From Rhizobiales bacterium Y(2018) (GTDB lineage: Bacteria > Pseudomonadota > Alphaproteobacteria > Rhizobiales > Aestuariivirgaceae): a DNA stretch of 64,000 bases. Positions 48,185 through 56,155 of this stretch are shown one piece after another. The DNA lies in NCBI GenBank assembly GCA_005502925.1, contig SCPD01000014.1:62001-126000 (forward strand). Reading direction: 5' to 3'. The notes under the pieces are model-generated. The model was not told where the DNA came from and searched no databases. It was given only the letters and a program-made list of their open reading frames with translations. Position 1 is the first letter of the stretch, and the number at the start of each line of letters is the position of its first letter. The position numbers were made by a program, and so were the translations under genes.

Positions 48185-49693
48185 TTATGCCGCCGCCAAA
48201 AGGCGGTCCTTGCTGATCGTTTCGTCGGCGAATTCCTGCGAGACCGTACCTTTACGCATCACCATGATGCGGTCGGCGAGCGACAGCACGGTTTCGGGCT
48301 CGGTCGAGAATATGATGATGCCCACGCCCTGATCGCGCAGATTCCGCACGATCTTCACCACATCTTCCTTGGCGCCGACATCCATGCCGCGGGTCGGCTC
48401 GCTGAGGATCAGAACCTTGGGCAGATAAGTCAGCCATTTGGCGACGCCGACCTTCTGCTGGTTGCCGCCTGAGAGATTGCCGAGCAGGGCCTCGGTGCCC
48501 GGCGTCTTGATGCTCAGGCTTTCGATGTGCTGGCGGGCGATCTTGCGCTCGGCATCGGGCTTGAGCCAGAGGCGCGACAGGCGCTCCAATATGGCGATCG
48601 ACGTGTTCTTGTAGATCGGCTCATGGTGGAACAGCATGCTGCGCCGGCTTTCCGGCACATAGGCGATGCCGGCCTTGGCAGCGCGGGCGGTGTTGGAGAG
48701 CTTGTGCGGGGCGCCGTCGAGCTTGAGCAGGCCGGCATCACATCTGAGCTTGCCGAATAAAGCGCGCGCCAATTCGATCTGGCCGCAGCCCATGAAACCA
48801 TAGATGCCGAGAATTTCGCCGCCCTTGACGGTGAGGCTTACATCCCGGAACGCGCCGGCCTTGCTCAAGCCTTGCGCCTCCATAACCGTCCTGGCGCCCT
48901 TGGGGCTCGTCAGCGTGATGTCGCCCAGATAGCTCGATTCCAATTCCTCATGGCCCTTGCCGATCATGCGCTGGATGATCCAGGCCTTGTCGATCTCGGG
49001 CGTCACCGGTGCCGCGACGACCTTGCGGCCATTGCGGAAGATGGTGATCTGGTCGGCGATGGCGAGCACGTCCTCGAGGAAGTGCGAGATGAAGATGATG
49101 CTGTTGCCCTGGTCGCGTAAGCTGCGCAGCGAGCGGAACAGGCGCTCGATCTCGGGCGGCGACAAAGCCGAGGTCGGCTCGTCCAGGATGATGATGGAAG
49201 CGCCGGAAAACAGGACGCGGGAGAGCTCGACCAGCTGCTGGATGCCGATCGGCAGGTCGCCCAGGATCATGCGCGGATCGAGATCGAGGCCGAGCTTCTG
49301 CAGTTGCTCGCGGGCGCCCTTGTTCATGGCGGCCCAGTCGACGGCGCCCAGCCGGGTGATCGGCTGGACCCCCAGATAGACATTCTCGGCGACGGTGAGC
49401 TGCGGCACGACGCTCAATTCCTGATGCACCATGCCGATGCCGTGCTTCAGGGCGTCGCGGGCGGAATGGAAGTGGACGGGTTTACCGTCGAGCAGCATCT
49501 CGCCCTCGAAACCCGCATGCACGCCGGCAATGATCTTCATCAGGGTCGATTTGCCGGCGCCGTTCTCGCCGACCAGCGCGTGGATCTCGCCCCGACGCAA
49601 GGTGAAGTCCACACCCCGAAGCGCTTCGACACCGCCGAAGGACTTCGAGATGTGGGACATTTTCAGGCGAATAGCGGAGTCGGTCATTTCCAT
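48185..49693 (-). CDS. Ribose-type sugar ABC transporter ATP-binding protein (two domains)
   Basis: A 502-residue RbsA-like double ATPase. Domain 1 has Walker A GENGAGKST and Walker B IIILDEPTSAL with a non-canonical signature region (LPIGIQQLVELSRVLF). Domain 2 has the usual degenerate Walker A (GFMGCGQIELARALFG) and a good LSGGNQQKV signature, as normal in this family. Two in-frame Met codons (49693 and 49687) could start it. A palindromic repeat separates it from the binding-protein gene upstream. Confidence 0.92.
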   Translation of the reverse strand: MEMTDSAIRLKMSHISKSFGGVEALRGVDFTLRRGEIHALVGENGAGKSTLMKIIAGVHAGFEGEMLLDGKPVHFHSARDALKHGIGMVHQELSVVPQLTVAENVYLGVQPITRLGAVDWAAMNKGAREQLQKLGLDLDPRMILGDLPIGIQQLVELSRVLFSGASIIILDEPTSALSPPEIERLFRSLRSLRDQGNSIIFISHFLEDVLAIADQITIFRNGRKVVAAPVTPEIDKAWIIQRMIGKGHEELESSYLGDITLTSPKGARTVMEAQGLSKAGAFRDVSLTVKGGEILGIYGFMGCGQIELARALFGKLRCDAGLLKLDGAPHKLSNTARAAKAGIAYVPESRRSMLFHHEPIYKNTSIAILERLSRLWLKPDAERKIARQHIESLSIKTPGTEALLGNLSGGNQQKVGVAKWLTYLPKVLILSEPTRGMDVGAKEDVVKIVRNLRDQGVGIIIFSTEPETVLSLADRIMVMRKGTVSQEFADETISKDRLLAAA

Positions 49694-49732
49694 CCGGGCA
49701 CTTAGAAGGTGATGGCCTTAAACGATATCATA

Positions 49733-49844
49733 CCCTCATGCTGAGGTGCGAGCGAAGCGAGCCTCGAAGCATGATCCAGGTACAAAGGTCCTGCAACCGG
49801 CCACCCTTCGAGGCCCGCCTTCGGCGGGCACCTCAGGGTGAGGG
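49733..49844. repeat. Composite palindromic repeat inside the sugar transporter operon
   Basis: The arm at 49733-49749 matches the reverse complement of 49828-49844 at 15 of 17 positions. A second inner pair (GCCTCGAAGCATG near 49773 with CACCCTTCGAGGC near 49802) and a tight hairpin CCCGCC-TTC-GGCGGG (49814-49828) complete the structure. It resembles dispersed intergenic palindromes common in rhizobial genomes. It sits in the 188-bp gap between the binding-protein and ATPase genes. Confidence 0.7.
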
Positions 49845-49881
49845 TGGTGCATCGGACTATCTCCATCACATTCTGATGCCG

Positions 49882-50889
49882 TCAGATCAGGAACTGTTCC
49901 TCCATCCAGGCCATGCCGGCGGCGTTGTCCTTGGTCACCACCGGACCGTCGGTGATGATGTGCTTCGGAATGCCTTCACCCGTCTTGGTGCCATGCACGA
50001 CGGCGGCGACGCCGGCGATGATGGCGCCGCCATGGATGCGGCAAGACGGGTTGCGCACCGTCGCGAACATCCGCCCGTCGGAGACGGCGGCGATGGCCGG
50101 CGGCATGGCGTCGACACCGCCGATCAGAATGCCCTCGCGGCCCTTGGACTGCATGACCTTATGGGCGGCGAGCGCCATGTCGTCATTGTGGAAGAAGGCG
50201 GCATCGATCTGCGGATGTTTGGTGAGCAGCGTCTCCCAGATGCGGGCCACCTTGGTGACGTCCCAGTCGGCCGGCTGCTCATCGAGCACCTCCATGTCGG
50301 GGAATTTCTCGATCACCGACTTGAAGCCCTTGGCGCGGCCTTGGGCGCCCGTATGGCCGAGCGCACCTTGCGTCATTACGATCTTGCCCTTGCCGCCGAG
50401 CTTGTTGACGAGGGCCTGGGTCACCGAGGCGCCCATGAACTCATTGTCGGGGGCGAGGAAAGTGTGGACGTCGATCGTGTCGAGGGGCGCGATCAGCGTG
50501 TCCATGTCCATGACCGGGGTGCCACCCTCGATCATCTTCTTGACCGGCGCGGTCAGCGTGCCGATGCCGAAGGCCTGGATGGCGACGAAGTCCCATTTCT
50601 GCGAGGCCATGTTGTCGATGGCGGCGCGTTGCTTGACCGCATCGAGCTGGCCATCGAACCAGGTCACTTCGACATTGAAGAGCTTGCCCCAATATTCGGC
50701 GGCCTGCTTGCCCTGGGCGCACCAGGTGGCCTGCAAACCGGCATTGGAGAAAGCGGCCTTCAAGGGCTTTTCCGACTTGCCGGCTTCCTTGGCGAGCGCC
50801 GCAAGACTGGGAGCGAAGAGGCCGGCGGCGCCGGCTACTGTGGCGAGCTTCAGAAGGTCGCGGCGAGACTGCACGTTTGAGTCCGACAT
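49882..50889 (-). CDS. Sugar ABC transporter substrate-binding protein, Tat-type signal
   Basis: A 335-residue binding protein of the ribose/galactose (periplasmic-binding type 1) family. Its N-terminus has a twin-arginine-like signal, SRRDLLKLATVAGAAGLFAP, suggesting export by Tat. The start at ATG 50889 has GGAGGAA upstream; longer in-frame starts run into the promoter region. It leads the operon SBP-ATPase-permease-mtnK. Ligand unknown; methylthioribose is a plausible guess from the kinase. Confidence 0.88.
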   Translation of the reverse strand: MSDSNVQSRRDLLKLATVAGAAGLFAPSLAALAKEAGKSEKPLKAAFSNAGLQATWCAQGKQAAEYWGKLFNVEVTWFDGQLDAVKQRAAIDNMASQKWDFVAIQAFGIGTLTAPVKKMIEGGTPVMDMDTLIAPLDTIDVHTFLAPDNEFMGASVTQALVNKLGGKGKIVMTQGALGHTGAQGRAKGFKSVIEKFPDMEVLDEQPADWDVTKVARIWETLLTKHPQIDAAFFHNDDMALAAHKVMQSKGREGILIGGVDAMPPAIAAVSDGRMFATVRNPSCRIHGGAIIAGVAAVVHGTKTGEGIPKHIITDGPVVTKDNAAGMAWMEEQFLI

Positions 50890-51046
50890 CTGGGGTTCCT
50901 CCATTTTCATGTCAGGGACATTTGTCATACTTATTGTTTTGGCAAATTTATAAAGTGAGTTTTCGGCTTTGCCTAGTGCACTCACAATCAAAGTGGCGTG
51001 CCACGAAAGGACACTTGCAATAACCTTCACGTTAGCCTATTTTCTT

Positions 51047-51076
51047 CTGTAACTTACATTGTTACAAATATTACAG
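51047..51076. promoter_or_regulatory. Inverted repeat in the divergent sugar-SBP/VOC promoter region
   Basis: TGTAAC (51048-51053) and GTTACA (51061-51066) form an inverted pair with a seven-base spacer, and CTGTAA (51047-51052) also pairs with TTACAG (51071-51076). The second pair overlaps the ribosome-binding site of the VOC gene. It is AT rich compared with its surroundings and could be an operator for a MarR, TetR or HxlR-type regulator. No such regulator is in the window. Confidence 0.5.
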
Positions 51077-51085
51077 GAGAAGCCG

Positions 51086-51586
51086 GTGTCCACGACCCAG
51101 ACCGCGCCGATCGCCGCGGGAACGCGCATCGGCCATGTGCATCTGAAAGTGTCAGATCTCGACCGGGCGCTCGCATTCTACTGCGGGGTGCTCGGTTTCG
51201 ACCTCATACAGAAATTAGGCAGTCAGGCCGCCTTCATCTCGGCCGGCGGCTATCATCACCATATCGGCCTCAATACCTGGGAAAGTGCGGGCGGTTCACC
51301 GCCGCCGCCCGGCACCACAGGCCTCTTTCACCTCGCTATCCTCTATCCGACCCGCGCCGATCTCGCCGATGCGCTGAAACGGCTGGCCCAGCACGGTATT
51401 TCGCTTGACGGTGCGTCCGATCACGGTGTGAGCGAAGCGCTTTATCTGCGTGATCCCGACGAGAACGGCGTCGAGCTCTATTGGGATAAGCCCGAGGGCC
51501 AGTGGCCGCGCAATCCGGACGGATCTCTCGCGATGTTCACGCGCCGCCTCGATGTCGAGGATTTGCTGCGCAGCGCCAAGAATTAA
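51086..51586 (+). CDS. VOC-superfamily (glyoxalase/extradiol-dioxygenase-like) protein
   Basis: A 166-residue protein with paired beta-alpha-beta-beta-beta modules. IGHVHLKVSDLDRALAFYCG provides the first metal His, TGLFHLAILYPTR a second, and ENGVELYWDKPEGQW the Glu ligand. These proteins range from ring-cleaving dioxygenases to glyoxalases, so the reaction is not certain. Start at GTG 51086, with AGGAG six bases upstream. It is followed after 36 bases by wrbA; the pair suggests quinone or catechol detoxification. Confidence 0.85.
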   Translation: MSTTQTAPIAAGTRIGHVHLKVSDLDRALAFYCGVLGFDLIQKLGSQAAFISAGGYHHHIGLNTWESAGGSPPPPGTTGLFHLAILYPTRADLADALKRLAQHGISLDGASDHGVSEALYLRDPDENGVELYWDKPEGQWPRNPDGSLAMFTRRLDVEDLLRSAKN

Positions 51587-51622
51587 CAACCTCTCCGACC
51601 TCAGACTGAAAGGGGATATCCC

Positions 51623-52222
51623 ATGACCAAGATTCTCGTCCTTTATTACTCCGCCTATGGCCATATCGAGCAGATGGCCTATGCCGCCGCTGAAGGCGCC
51701 AGATCGACAGGCGCCGATGTCGATGTGAAGCGCGTGCCGGAATTGGTGCCGGAAGAGGTCGCCAAGAAGTCGGGCTTCAAGCTCGACCAGAAGGCGCCGA
51801 TCGCCACGGTCGATGAGCTGCCTAATTATGATGCAATCATCTTCGGATCGGGGACCCGTTTCGGCAATGTCACCGCGCAGCTGCGCAATTTCATGGACCA
51901 GACCGGCGGCCTGTGGATGAAAGGCTCGCTTGTCGGCAAGGTCGGCTCGGTCTTCACCTCGTCCGCCACCCAGCATGGCGGCCAGGAATCGACCATCCTG
52001 ACCTTCATCCCCACCTTGCTCCATCAGGGCATGGTCGTGGTGGGCCTGCCTTACGCCTTCCAGGGCCAGATGGGCGTCGATGAGATCAAGGGCGGCTCGC
52101 CCTATGGCGCCTCGACCATCACCGATGGCGACGGCAGCCGGCAGCCTTCGGCGATCGAGCTCGAAGGGGCCCGCTACCAGGGCCGTCATGTCGCGCAAAT
52201 CGCCGCCAAGCTCTCGAAATAA
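51623..52222 (+). CDS. wrbA: NAD(P)H:quinone oxidoreductase WrbA
   Basis: A 199-residue flavodoxin-fold FMN enzyme that reduces quinones by two electrons. Recognisable parts are the FMN loop [37 protein letters not shown], and [16 protein letters not shown] with [14 protein letters not shown] near the end. AAAGGGGA precedes the ATG. It follows the VOC gene and is separated from glpK by a terminator-like hairpin. Confidence 0.95.
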   Translation: MTKILVLYYSAYGHIEQMAYAAAEGARSTGADVDVKRVPELVPEEVAKKSGFKLDQKAPIATVDELPNYDAIIFGSGTRFGNVTAQLRNFMDQTGGLWMKGSLVGKVGSVFTSSATQHGGQESTILTFIPTLLHQGMVVVGLPYAFQGQMGVDEIKGGSPYGASTITDGDGSRQPSAIELEGARYQGRHVAQIAAKLSK

Positions 52223-52258
52223 TTGCCTTTTTTGTTGACCTTCGGGGCCGTCCCCGGG

Positions 52259-52289
52259 AAACTCCCCGTTATTAAAGCGGGGAGTTTTT
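52259..52289 (+). terminator. Hairpin that is both a wrbA terminator and a lid over the glpK ribosome-binding site
   Basis: AAACTCCCCG (52259-52268) pairs with CGGGGAGTTT (52278-52287) over ten bases around a nine-base loop, and the T run extends to 52289. The glpK Shine-Dalgarno GGGGAG (52279-52284) is within the 3' arm, with the ATG at 52291. If formed, it could terminate transcripts from wrbA and block glpK translation. Confidence 0.8.
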
Positions 52290-52290
52290 C

Positions 52291-53775
52291 ATGGCGCCTT
52301 ACATCCTGGCGATCGACCAGGGGACCACATCGACACGCAGCATCCTGTTCCGGCCCGATCTGTCGGTGGTGGCGGTCGGCCAGCAGGAATTTCCGCAGCA
52401 TTTCCCGGCCTCGGGCTGGGTCGAGCATGAGCCCGAGGATATCTGGCGCACCACCGTCGAGACGATGAAGGCGGCGCTTGCCAAGGCTGCGGCGCAGCCG
52501 CGCGATGTCGCCGCCATCGGCATCACCAATCAGCGCGAGACGACACTGATCTGGGACCGCAAGAGCGGCAAGGCGATCCATAGAGCGATCGTCTGGCAGG
52601 ACCGGCGCACCGCCGATCTCTGCGCAAGCCTCAAGGAGGCGGGACACGAAGCCATGGTCTCGGCCAAGACGGGATTGCTGCTCGATCCCTATTTCTCCGG
52701 CACCAAGATCGCCTGGCTGCTCGACAATGTGCCGGGCGCGCGCCAGAAGGCGGAAGCCGGCGAGCTCGCTTTCGGCACGATCGATACGTTCCTGTTGTGG
52801 CGGCTGACCGGCGGCAAGGTGCATGCGACGGACGCCACCAATGCGGCGCGCACGCTTCTCTATGACATCCATCGCGGTCAATGGGACGACGAATTGTGCC
52901 GTCTGCTCAACGTGCCGAAGTCGCTCTTGCCCGAAGTGCGCGACTCGTCCGGCGATTTCGGCGCGACCGACGCGGAGCTCCTAGGCGCCGCCATCCCGAT
53001 CATGGGCATTGCCGGCGACCAGCAGGCGGCGACGGTCGGCCAGGCCTGCTTCCTGCCGGGCATGATGAAGTCGACCTATGGCACGGGCTGCTTCGCGCTG
53101 CTCAATACAGGCCCGTCGCCGGTCGCCTCGAAGAACCGGCTGCTGACCACAATTGCCTATCAGCTGAACGGCAAGCGGACCTATGCGCTGGAAGGCGCCA
53201 TCTTCGTCGCGGGTGCGGCGGTGCAGTGGCTGCGCGACGGACTCAAGATCATCGATGCGGCGCATCGGACCGGCGATCTCGCCGCCGCCGCCGATCATAA
53301 CCAGCAGGTCTATCTCATCCCGGCTTTCGTCGGGCTCGGCGCCCCTTACTGGCGGCCGGAGGCACGCGGTGCGATGTTCGGGCTGACGCGCGCCACGGGA
53401 CCGGCGGAGTTCGCCCGCGCCGCGCTCGAGGCGGTGTGTTACCAGACGCGCGATCTGCTCGAGGCCATGCAAGGCGACTGGGGAAATAAGCAGAGCACGA
53501 TCCTGCGTGTCGATGGCGGCATGGTCGCTTCCGACTGGACCATGCAGTTCCTGGCCGACATTCTCGATGCGCCGGTCGATCGCCCGAAAGTGCTGGAGAC
53601 GACGGCGGTGGGTGCGGCTTATCTCGCCGGTCTCGCCCAGGGACTGTGTCCGGGCCCGCAAGAATTCGCCAAGAGCTGGAAGCTCGAGCGCCGTTTCGCG
53701 CCGAAGATGCCGAATGCGATCCGCGACGAGAAATATGCCGGCTGGAAAGACGCGATGCGGAAGCTGTTGAGCTAG
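52291..53775 (+). CDS. glpK: Glycerol kinase
   Basis: A 494-residue FGGY-family kinase that converts glycerol to glycerol 3-phosphate, the substrate of Glp[17 protein letters not shown] at the N-terminus is the phosphate-1 motif, [17 protein letters not shown] and [14 protein letters not shown] are family hallmarks, and [12 protein letters not shown] is the ADP site. Length is normal. It is 6.4 kb away from the rest of the glycerol operon and preceded by the hairpin described at 52259-52289. Confidence 0.96.
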   Translation: MAPYILAIDQGTTSTRSILFRPDLSVVAVGQQEFPQHFPASGWVEHEPEDIWRTTVETMKAALAKAAAQPRDVAAIGITNQRETTLIWDRKSGKAIHRAIVWQDRRTADLCASLKEAGHEAMVSAKTGLLLDPYFSGTKIAWLLDNVPGARQKAEAGELAFGTIDTFLLWRLTGGKVHATDATNAARTLLYDIHRGQWDDELCRLLNVPKSLLPEVRDSSGDFGATDAELLGAAIPIMGIAGDQQAATVGQACFLPGMMKSTYGTGCFALLNTGPSPVASKNRLLTTIAYQLNGKRTYALEGAIFVAGAAVQWLRDGLKIIDAAHRTGDLAAAADHNQQVYLIPAFVGLGAPYWRPEARGAMFGLTRATGPAEFARAALEAVCYQTRDLLEAMQGDWGNKQSTILRVDGGMVASDWTMQFLADILDAPVDRPKVLETTAVGAAYLAGLAQGLCPGPQEFAKSWKLERRFAPKMPNAIRDEKYAGWKDAMRKLLS

Positions 53776-53784
53776 TTCGTATTA

Positions 53785-53887
53785 CCGTCATCCCGGCGAA
53801 AGCCGGGACCCATTAGATAGGTGCAAGCGGGCGGCGCTGCTTGTATTTTGGGAGTTTAGTGGATCCCGGCTTTCGCCGGGATGACGG
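53785..53887. repeat. Long inverted repeat of rhizobial REP type
   Basis: A 28-base arm (53785-53812) matches the reverse complement of 53860-53887 with one mismatch; the spacer is 47 bases. Each arm also folds on itself: CCCGGC-GAAA-GCCGGG on the left and CCCGGC-TTTC-GCCGGG on the right. It lies just after glpK, where it can act as a transcript end, and before the btaA Pho box. Confidence 0.85.
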
Positions 53888-53904
53888 AAGTAGGGGTGAT
53901 TTCC

Positions 53905-53922
53905 CTGTCATTTGGCCGTCAC
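53905..53922 (+). promoter_or_regulatory. Candidate PhoB binding site (Pho box) upstream of btaA
   Basis: CTGTCATttggCCGTCAC: two 7-base units separated by 4 bases, an 11-base period. The first unit matches the Pho-box half CTGTCAT perfectly and the second at 5 of 7 positions. It lies 48 bases before the btaA ATG, and a weak -10 (CATAGC) sits about 10 bases downstream. Betaine-lipid genes are PhoB-induced under phosphate limitation in Sinorhizobium (literature knowledge). Confidence 0.6.
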
Positions 53923-53969
53923 GGAAACGCCGCATAGCCTCCCTGACCAGACGAGGGAGAGAATCACCG

Positions 53970-55214
53970 ATGACCGCCATAACCGCCGATGTCGAGCCGT
54001 CCTCCGCGGACGCTCTCAAAGCGGCTGTCCACCAGCACCGGGCCGTTTCCTTCAACGGCATGCTCGAAAGACTGTTCACGATGGCTTTCGGCGGGCTCGT
54101 CTATCCGCAGATATGGGAAGATCCGATCGTCGATATCGAGGCGATGGAGCTCAGCCAGGACCATCGCATGATCACCATCGCGTCGGGTGGCTGCAATGTG
54201 CTCTCCTATATGACGCGCTCCCCCGAAAGCATCATCGCCGTCGATCTCAACCCCGCCCATATCGCGCTGATGAAGCTCAAGCTCGCGGCGGCGCGGCAGT
54301 TGCCGGCCTATGAGCAGTTCCGCCGCTTCTTCGCCGATGCCGACAGCCACGCCAATACGGCCGCCTATCACGCCTTCCTGCGCCCCCAGCTCGATGAAGA
54401 GACGCAGCGCTATTGGGAGAAGAAGACGCTCAATGGCCGGCGGCGCATCGACATGTTCGCCAGGCGCTTCTATCGCCATGGCCTGCTCGGCCGGTTCATC
54501 GGCGTCGCGCATCTGGTGGCGCGCTTTTATGGCGTGCGTCCCGAGACGATCATCAACATGTCCGATCTTGCCGAGCAGCGCATCTTCTTCGACGATCACA
54601 TCGCGCCGATCTTCGACAAAAGACTGGTGCGCTGGCTGACCGGCCGCCGCCTGTCGCTCTACGGCCTCGGCATTCCGCCGGCGCAATATGAGAAGCTCGC
54701 CGGCGGGCGCTCGATGTCGGAAGTGCTGATCGAGCGGTTGCGCAAGCTCGCCTGCGACTTTCCGCTGAACGAGAATTATTTCGCCTGGCAGGCTTTCGCG
54801 CGGCGCTACGACACCGGTGCGACGGCGGCGCTGCCACCCTATCTGCAGCGCGAGCATTTCTCGGCGGTGAAGCGCGGGGCAGGGCGGATCACGCCATATC
54901 TCGGCTCCTTCACGCAATGCCTCAAGGCGCATGAGGCCGAAAGCCTCGACCGCTATGTGCTGCTCGACGCACAGGACTGGATGACGGATGAACAGCTCAC
55001 CGAATTGTGGGCCGAGATCACCCGCACCGCCAAACCGGGCGCGCGGGTGATTTTCCGCACCGCCGGCGAGGCGACGATCCTGCCCGGCCGGGTGCGCGCG
55101 GACATTCTGGAGCGCTGGTCCTATGAGGCGGAGCGCTCGCGCATCCTGGGCTTCATGGACCGCTCCGCCATCTATGGCGGCTTCCATCTCTATCAGCTGA
55201 AGGCGGCTGCGTGA
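53970..55214 (+). CDS. btaA: S-adenosylmethionine:diacylglycerol 3-amino-3-carboxypropyltransferase BtaA
   Basis: A 414-residue enzyme that attaches the homoserine part of SAM to diacylglycerol, the first step of the phosphorus-free betaine lipid DGTS. The family (DUF3419) is recognisable from YPQIWEDPIVDIEAMEL, the SAM loop ITIASGGCNVLSYM and AVDLNPAHIALMKLKLAA. GGGAG lies upstream of ATG 53970. It pairs with btaB downstream and has a Pho-box-like site upstream, fitting membrane remodelling under phosphate shortage. Confidence 0.92.
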   Translation: MTAITADVEPSSADALKAAVHQHRAVSFNGMLERLFTMAFGGLVYPQIWEDPIVDIEAMELSQDHRMITIASGGCNVLSYMTRSPESIIAVDLNPAHIALMKLKLAAARQLPAYEQFRRFFADADSHANTAAYHAFLRPQLDEETQRYWEKKTLNGRRRIDMFARRFYRHGLLGRFIGVAHLVARFYGVRPETIINMSDLAEQRIFFDDHIAPIFDKRLVRWLTGRRLSLYGLGIPPAQYEKLAGGRSMSEVLIERLRKLACDFPLNENYFAWQAFARRYDTGATAALPPYLQREHFSAVKRGAGRITPYLGSFTQCLKAHEAESLDRYVLLDAQDWMTDEQLTELWAEITRTAKPGARVIFRTAGEATILPGRVRADILERWSYEAERSRILGFMDRSAIYGGFHLYQLKAAA

Positions 55215-55241
55215 TCCGATGATCGCAGCGAAACTCAGAAC

Positions 55242-55443
55242 TCACCCTCATTCCCCCTTCTCCCGCTTGCGGGAGAAGGTGCCCGACAGGGCGGATGAGG
55301 GTGTTGGCTCAGTTCGCGACGGCATATCTGGAGAACGAGATAGAAGAGCTTCGACACTTTCCCATGCTTTTGGTTGCGTGGAAGCTGAGAGAACACCCTC
55401 ATCCGGCCTTCGGCCACCTTCTTCCGCAGGCGGGAGAAGGGGA
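55242..55443. repeat. Pair of inverted repeat copies between btaA and btaB
   Basis: Copy A (about 55242-55305) contains the perfect stem CCTTCTCCCGC/GCGGGAGAAGG (55256-55266 with 55269-55279) and ends GGATGAGGGTG. Copy B (about 55392-55443) is the same element in inverse orientation, starting ACCCTCATCCGGCC and ending GCGGGAGAAGGGG. This CCCTCATCC...TTCTCCCGC element is a dispersed repeat type in rhizobial chromosomes. About 85 bases between the copies carry no recognisable gene. Confidence 0.75.
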
Positions 55444-55457
55444 ATCGCGGTCATGCC

Positions 55458-56108
55458 ATGACCGTCGACGCTCATCACGGCGATCTCATGGATCGCGTCT
55501 ACCGCCATCAGCGGCATTTCTATGATGCGACCCGCAAATATTACCTGCTGGGCCGCGATCAGCTGATCGCTGCCCTGGCGCCGCCGCGGAACGGCACGGT
55601 GCTGGAGATCGGCTGCGGCACTGGGCGCAATCTGTTGAGCGTGCGCCGGCGCTACCCGCAAGCCCGGCTCTTCGGCCTCGATATCTCGGAAGCCATGCTC
55701 GAAACCGCGCGGGCACAGTCACGCGGGCTGGACATCACCTATGCCAAGGCCGATGCCGCCGCTTTCGATCCGCAACAGCTGTTCGGGGTCGAAAAGTTCG
55801 ATCGCATCTTCATTTCCTATGCTTTGTCGATGATCCCGCCTTGGCAGGCGGTGCTCCTCGAAGCCAGCCGGATGCTGGCGCCGGGCGGCGAATTGCATGT
55901 CGTCGATTTCGGCCAGCAGGAGAGGCTGCCGAGGCTTTTTCGCTCCTCCCTGCGCAGATGGCTCGGATGGTTCCATGTGACGCCCCGCGCCGATTTGCGC
56001 CAGAGGCTCGAGGAAGTGGCGCGGGCCCAGGGCGCTTCGGTCCAGTTCATGGCGCTCAAAGGCGGCTATGCCTGGCTCTTCGCGGTGCGGAAGCCCCATC
56101 TCACCTGA
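55458..56108 (+). CDS. btaB: Diacylglyceryl-homoserine N-methyltransferase BtaB
   Basis: A 216-residue class I SAM methyltransferase that trimethylates the product of BtaA to the betaine lipid DGTS. The N-terminal MDRVYRHQRHFYDATRKYYL is typical of BtaB, and motif I is VLEIGCGTGRNLL, followed by LFGLDISEAML. It lies 243 bases after btaA, with a pair of repeats between, so cotranscription is likely but not certain. The C-terminal GYAWLFAVRKP fits membrane association. Confidence 0.9.
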   Translation: MTVDAHHGDLMDRVYRHQRHFYDATRKYYLLGRDQLIAALAPPRNGTVLEIGCGTGRNLLSVRRRYPQARLFGLDISEAMLETARAQSRGLDITYAKADAAAFDPQQLFGVEKFDRIFISYALSMIPPWQAVLLEASRMLAPGGELHVVDFGQQERLPRLFRSSLRRWLGWFHVTPRADLRQRLEEVARAQGASVQFMALKGGYAWLFAVRKPHLT

Positions 56109-56155
56109 AAGCGGGCTTGTCAGAAAGGGCGAATTCCTCTCTATTCTGACACCCT

